The position numbers and the translations under genes are program-made. 64,000 nucleotides of DNA from Eonycteris spelaea (lineage: Eukaryota > Chordata > Mammalia > Chiroptera > Pteropodidae). This document shows, in pieces, positions 61,630 through 64,000 of the stretch (its first letter is position 1; the number at the start of each line of letters is the position of its first letter). A model generated the notes under the pieces. That model was not told the origin of the DNA. It searched no databases and worked only from the letters and a program-made list of their open reading frames with translations. The DNA is taken from contig PUFA01000211.1 in assembly GCA_003508835.1 (NCBI GenBank), forward strand, positions 2,418,001 to 2,482,000, in the 5' to 3' direction.

Positions 61630-62105
61630 CAAAGACATTTTTCTATCTTCTAAAAGAGAATCAGCAAAAATGTAACATATCAGGGTCCGAAGCCATCAGC
61701 TTTTAGGGGCAAACTTGTAAATTTCCATGAAACCATCCTTCTAAGGTTATGACTACGAAGGGCTATGTATGTCGTGGTGATGGAGAGGAGGGAGGAAAGG
61801 AGGCTATTAATTCTACTTTTGATATTTTGTAATTGCATTGCTTTTGTAATTCAGATGCCTGAAATTATACATGTTGATTCCACTGGAAATGGCATCAGTT
61901 CTCTAATATTTCCAAATATACTTGACTTTGTTTCATCCACTGACCCATCATCTATTTTGATTATTAGCTCTTCACTCCCGATTAGAGCAATGGTAAATTA
62001 GAAGAGTGTTCTGATTATAAACAAGGTGGTAACATGGTATTAGGGTGATGGCTTGCAACAGATAATCTAGTGATGATGGGAAATACAGTCAAACTGGAAT
62101 CAGAG
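61630..62105. other. Unassigned intergenic DNA
   Basis: AT-rich. A 78-aa open frame (61765-62001, +) is unrecognised. No gene is called. Confidence 0.35.
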
Positions 62106-62109
62106 AGAT

Positions 62110-62345
62110 TACAGGCATATGTCACTTTATTGAGCTTTGCCTTAGTGCACTTTGCAGATATTGCTTTTAATCAACATTGAGGCAAGACCCACCACCAGCA
62201 AAAGGATTATGACTCACTGAAGGCTCAGGTGATGGTTAACATTTTTTAACAATAAAGTTTTTTTTTTTTACCATATGTACATTGTTTTTAGACATAATAC
62301 TATTTATTGCACACTTAATAGACTATAGTATCACCAAACAAACAA
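62110..62345 (+). mobile_element. Mariner (Hsmar2-like) deletion derivative
   Basis: The left end reads ACAGGCATATGTCACTTTAT, GAGCTTTGCCTTAGTGCAC and TTTGCAGATATTGCTTTTA. It then jumps to the 3' portion (TTTTTAGACATAATACTATT, GCACACTTAATAGACTATAG). The transposase interior is absent. The right inverted end is not clear. Confidence 0.65.
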
Positions 62346-62784
62346 AGAAAAAAAAAGGCCTCTGACCTAGTGTCTGAGTTATGGGGTAGTGTCATAATGG
62401 GCTGTAGACCCTAAAGCTGATTGGAATAAGGGCAAGAGTTAAGGTCAAGGCAGGCTGTAGAGAAAGTAGTGCAGCATATGGGGCAGAAGTTAGCAGGAGT
62501 CTTCAGGCACTAATCATACCTGAGTCTTCTGTAGTGGCTGAGGTCCAGCTTGCCAACCTCAATGCCAGTCTTAGAAGTTATGTCAGTAACACCAGTACTC
62601 TACCTGAGCAACTCCAGAGTTGGTGAGGTGGCGCCTAGGTTCTTAAAATTTGACCTAGACCTTCTTTGGTGTGTATGTGTATACACAAAGTTGTGGTTTT
62701 ACTTCATTTCTCTCCTTATACTTCCTTTTAAATTTACCACATATTTATCATTTCTAGTGTTCTTCATTCTTTTGTATGTGCCAC

Positions 62785-63392
62785 ATGAAAACAGTTTGGT
62801 CAATGACAGATCACATTATACAACATTGGTCCTATAAGATTATAATAGAGCTGAAAAATCTCTATTGCCTAATGACATCATAGCCATTGTAATATTGTAG
62901 CGCAACACATTATGTGTGTATTTGTGGAAATATTGGTGTAAATAAGCTTACTGCACTGCCAGTCATTTAAAAGTATAGCACATAATTATGTATAGTATAA
63001 TACTTGATAATGATAACAAATTACTGTATTACTGGTTTATGTGTTTACTATACTATACTATTTATCATTATCTTAGAGTACTCTTTCTACTTATTAAAAA
63101 AAAGTTTACTGTAAAATAATATACCTACAGCAGCCTCATACATCTCCTGTTTACCTCATTTCTTGATTGCATCATTTTCCCTTGTGCTTGAATTTATTCC
63201 AGGTTGTTTTGTACAGTCATATGCTGTATAGGTTTGTAGCCTAAGAACAATAGGCTATACCATATCACCTAGGTGTGTAATAGTTTGTACCATCTAGGTT
63301 TGTATAAGTGCACTCTATGATGTTAGCACAATGACAAAATCACCTAATGATGAATTTTTCAGAATGTGCCCCATCATTAAAGGACTGTACCT
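62785..63392 (-). mobile_element. Tigger-type (pogo superfamily) DNA transposon, internally deleted
   Basis: In reverse orientation it shows TTGGTCCTATAAGATTATAA, the TGTAGCGCAACACATTATG block, the ACTATACTATACTATTTATC tract, TTTGTAGCCTAAGAACAATA and GTGCCCCATCATTAAAGGAC at the far end. The transposase gene is missing. Confidence 0.7.
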
Positions 63393-63394
63393 TT

Positions 63395-64000
63395 AAGTTT
63401 TACTCTGGTTTCATTATCCTTGAGCCTAAAGAATTTACTTTAACACTTCTTATCATCTAGGTCTGCTGTTGATATTTTCGGTTTTGCTTATCCAGAAATG
63501 TCTTTATTTCACTTTTATTTTTGAAGAATATTTTTACTGGATATAGAATTCTAGGATTCAGAGTTATTCTATATTAGTTTCAGGTTTGCAGCACAGTAGT
63601 AAGGCATATAATTTACAAAGTGATCCCCCTGATTAGTCTAATACCCACCTGGCACTATACGTAGTTATTACAATATTATTGACTATATTCTCTATGCTGT
63701 AGTTTACAACCCCATAATTATTTTGTAACTACCAATTTGCGCATCTTCACACCTTCACCTTTTCCACCCAGCCCCGCAAACCCCCTTTTATTCAGAAACC
63801 ATCATTTTATTCTCTGTATCTATGAATTTTTTTCCTGTTTTGTTTACTTTGTTCTTTAGATTCCACATATAAGTGAGATCATATGGTATTTGTCTTTCTC
63901 TGTTTGACTTATTTACATAGCATAATGTCTTCTAGGTTCATCCATGTTATTGCAAATAGTAAGATTTCATTCTTTTTTTATGGCCAAGTAACATTCCATT
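63395..64000 (-). mobile_element. LINE-1 3' region (antisense), running off the window
   Basis: 63395-63560 resembles an old L1M antisense 3' region. From about 63575 a distinct L1 3' end follows: TAGTTTCAGGTTTGCAGCAC, TTATTACAATATTATTGACT, TAGATTCCACATATAAGTGA and AAGTAACATTCCATT at the window edge. The TATTATTGACTATATTC wording is one I associate with laurasiatherian L1s. Confidence 0.75.

Noticed and set aside
61344..61675. Open frames on + in a CpG-rich block, possibly a new gene's first exon
   Set aside because: The sequence is the complementary strand of the PDCD2 retrocopy 5' coding region.

Overview
The window is nuclear DNA from a placental mammal. It contains two recognisable protein-coding genes with canonical GT-AG introns, CpG-rich promoters and a dense background of decayed LINE, LTR and DNA-transposon copies. 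The genes place it in the conserved block that is human 6p25.2 (SLC22A23 - PSMG4 - TUBB2B), here in reverse orientation. I saw no Alu, rodent B1/B2, carnivore tRNA-Lys SINE, CHR, Bov-tA or equine ERE copies. The LINE-1 3' ends look like forms I associate with laurasiatherian genomes, so a laurasiatherian host is my best guess, not a demonstrated fact.

Layout: 1-1.3 kb is probably the 3' UTR of SLC22A23 on the + strand, assigned from synteny and a poly(A) signal. 3.0-10.05 kb is PSMG4 on the - strand (three coding exons, 123 residues, intact), with a CpG-rich promoter at 9.5-10.3 kb. 10.3-39 kb is gene-free. It holds LINE-1 fragments (one with a 5' inversion, one carrying a nested solo LTR), an ERV-L pol remnant (12.6-15.3 kb), LINE-2, an L1/HAL1-like element lacking ORF2 (28.0-29.9 kb), a hAT element and a degenerate coiled-coil retropseudogene of the MIA3/cTAGE family (31.0-32.0 kb). 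39.4-44.7 kb is TUBB2B on the + strand with upstream region, TATA-like box, CpG island and four exons. 44.7-64 kb is again gene-free, with LINE-1 and LINE-2 pieces, an LTR followed by retrovirus-like sequence, a PDCD2 processed pseudogene (60.6-61.55 kb, -) and mariner- and Tigger-type DNA transposon remnants.

PSMG4 (a 20S proteasome assembly chaperone subunit) and TUBB2B (a neuronal beta-tubulin) share the locus but not a pathway. The most notable observation is TUBB2B exon 4: seven single-base deletions and one single-base insertion break the frame, yet the amino acids between the breaks agree with the mammalian protein as I know it. That pattern fits consensus sequencing error much better than pseudogenisation. 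No new multi-gene system was found; the remaining observations concern regulatory motifs, nested repeats and retrocopies.
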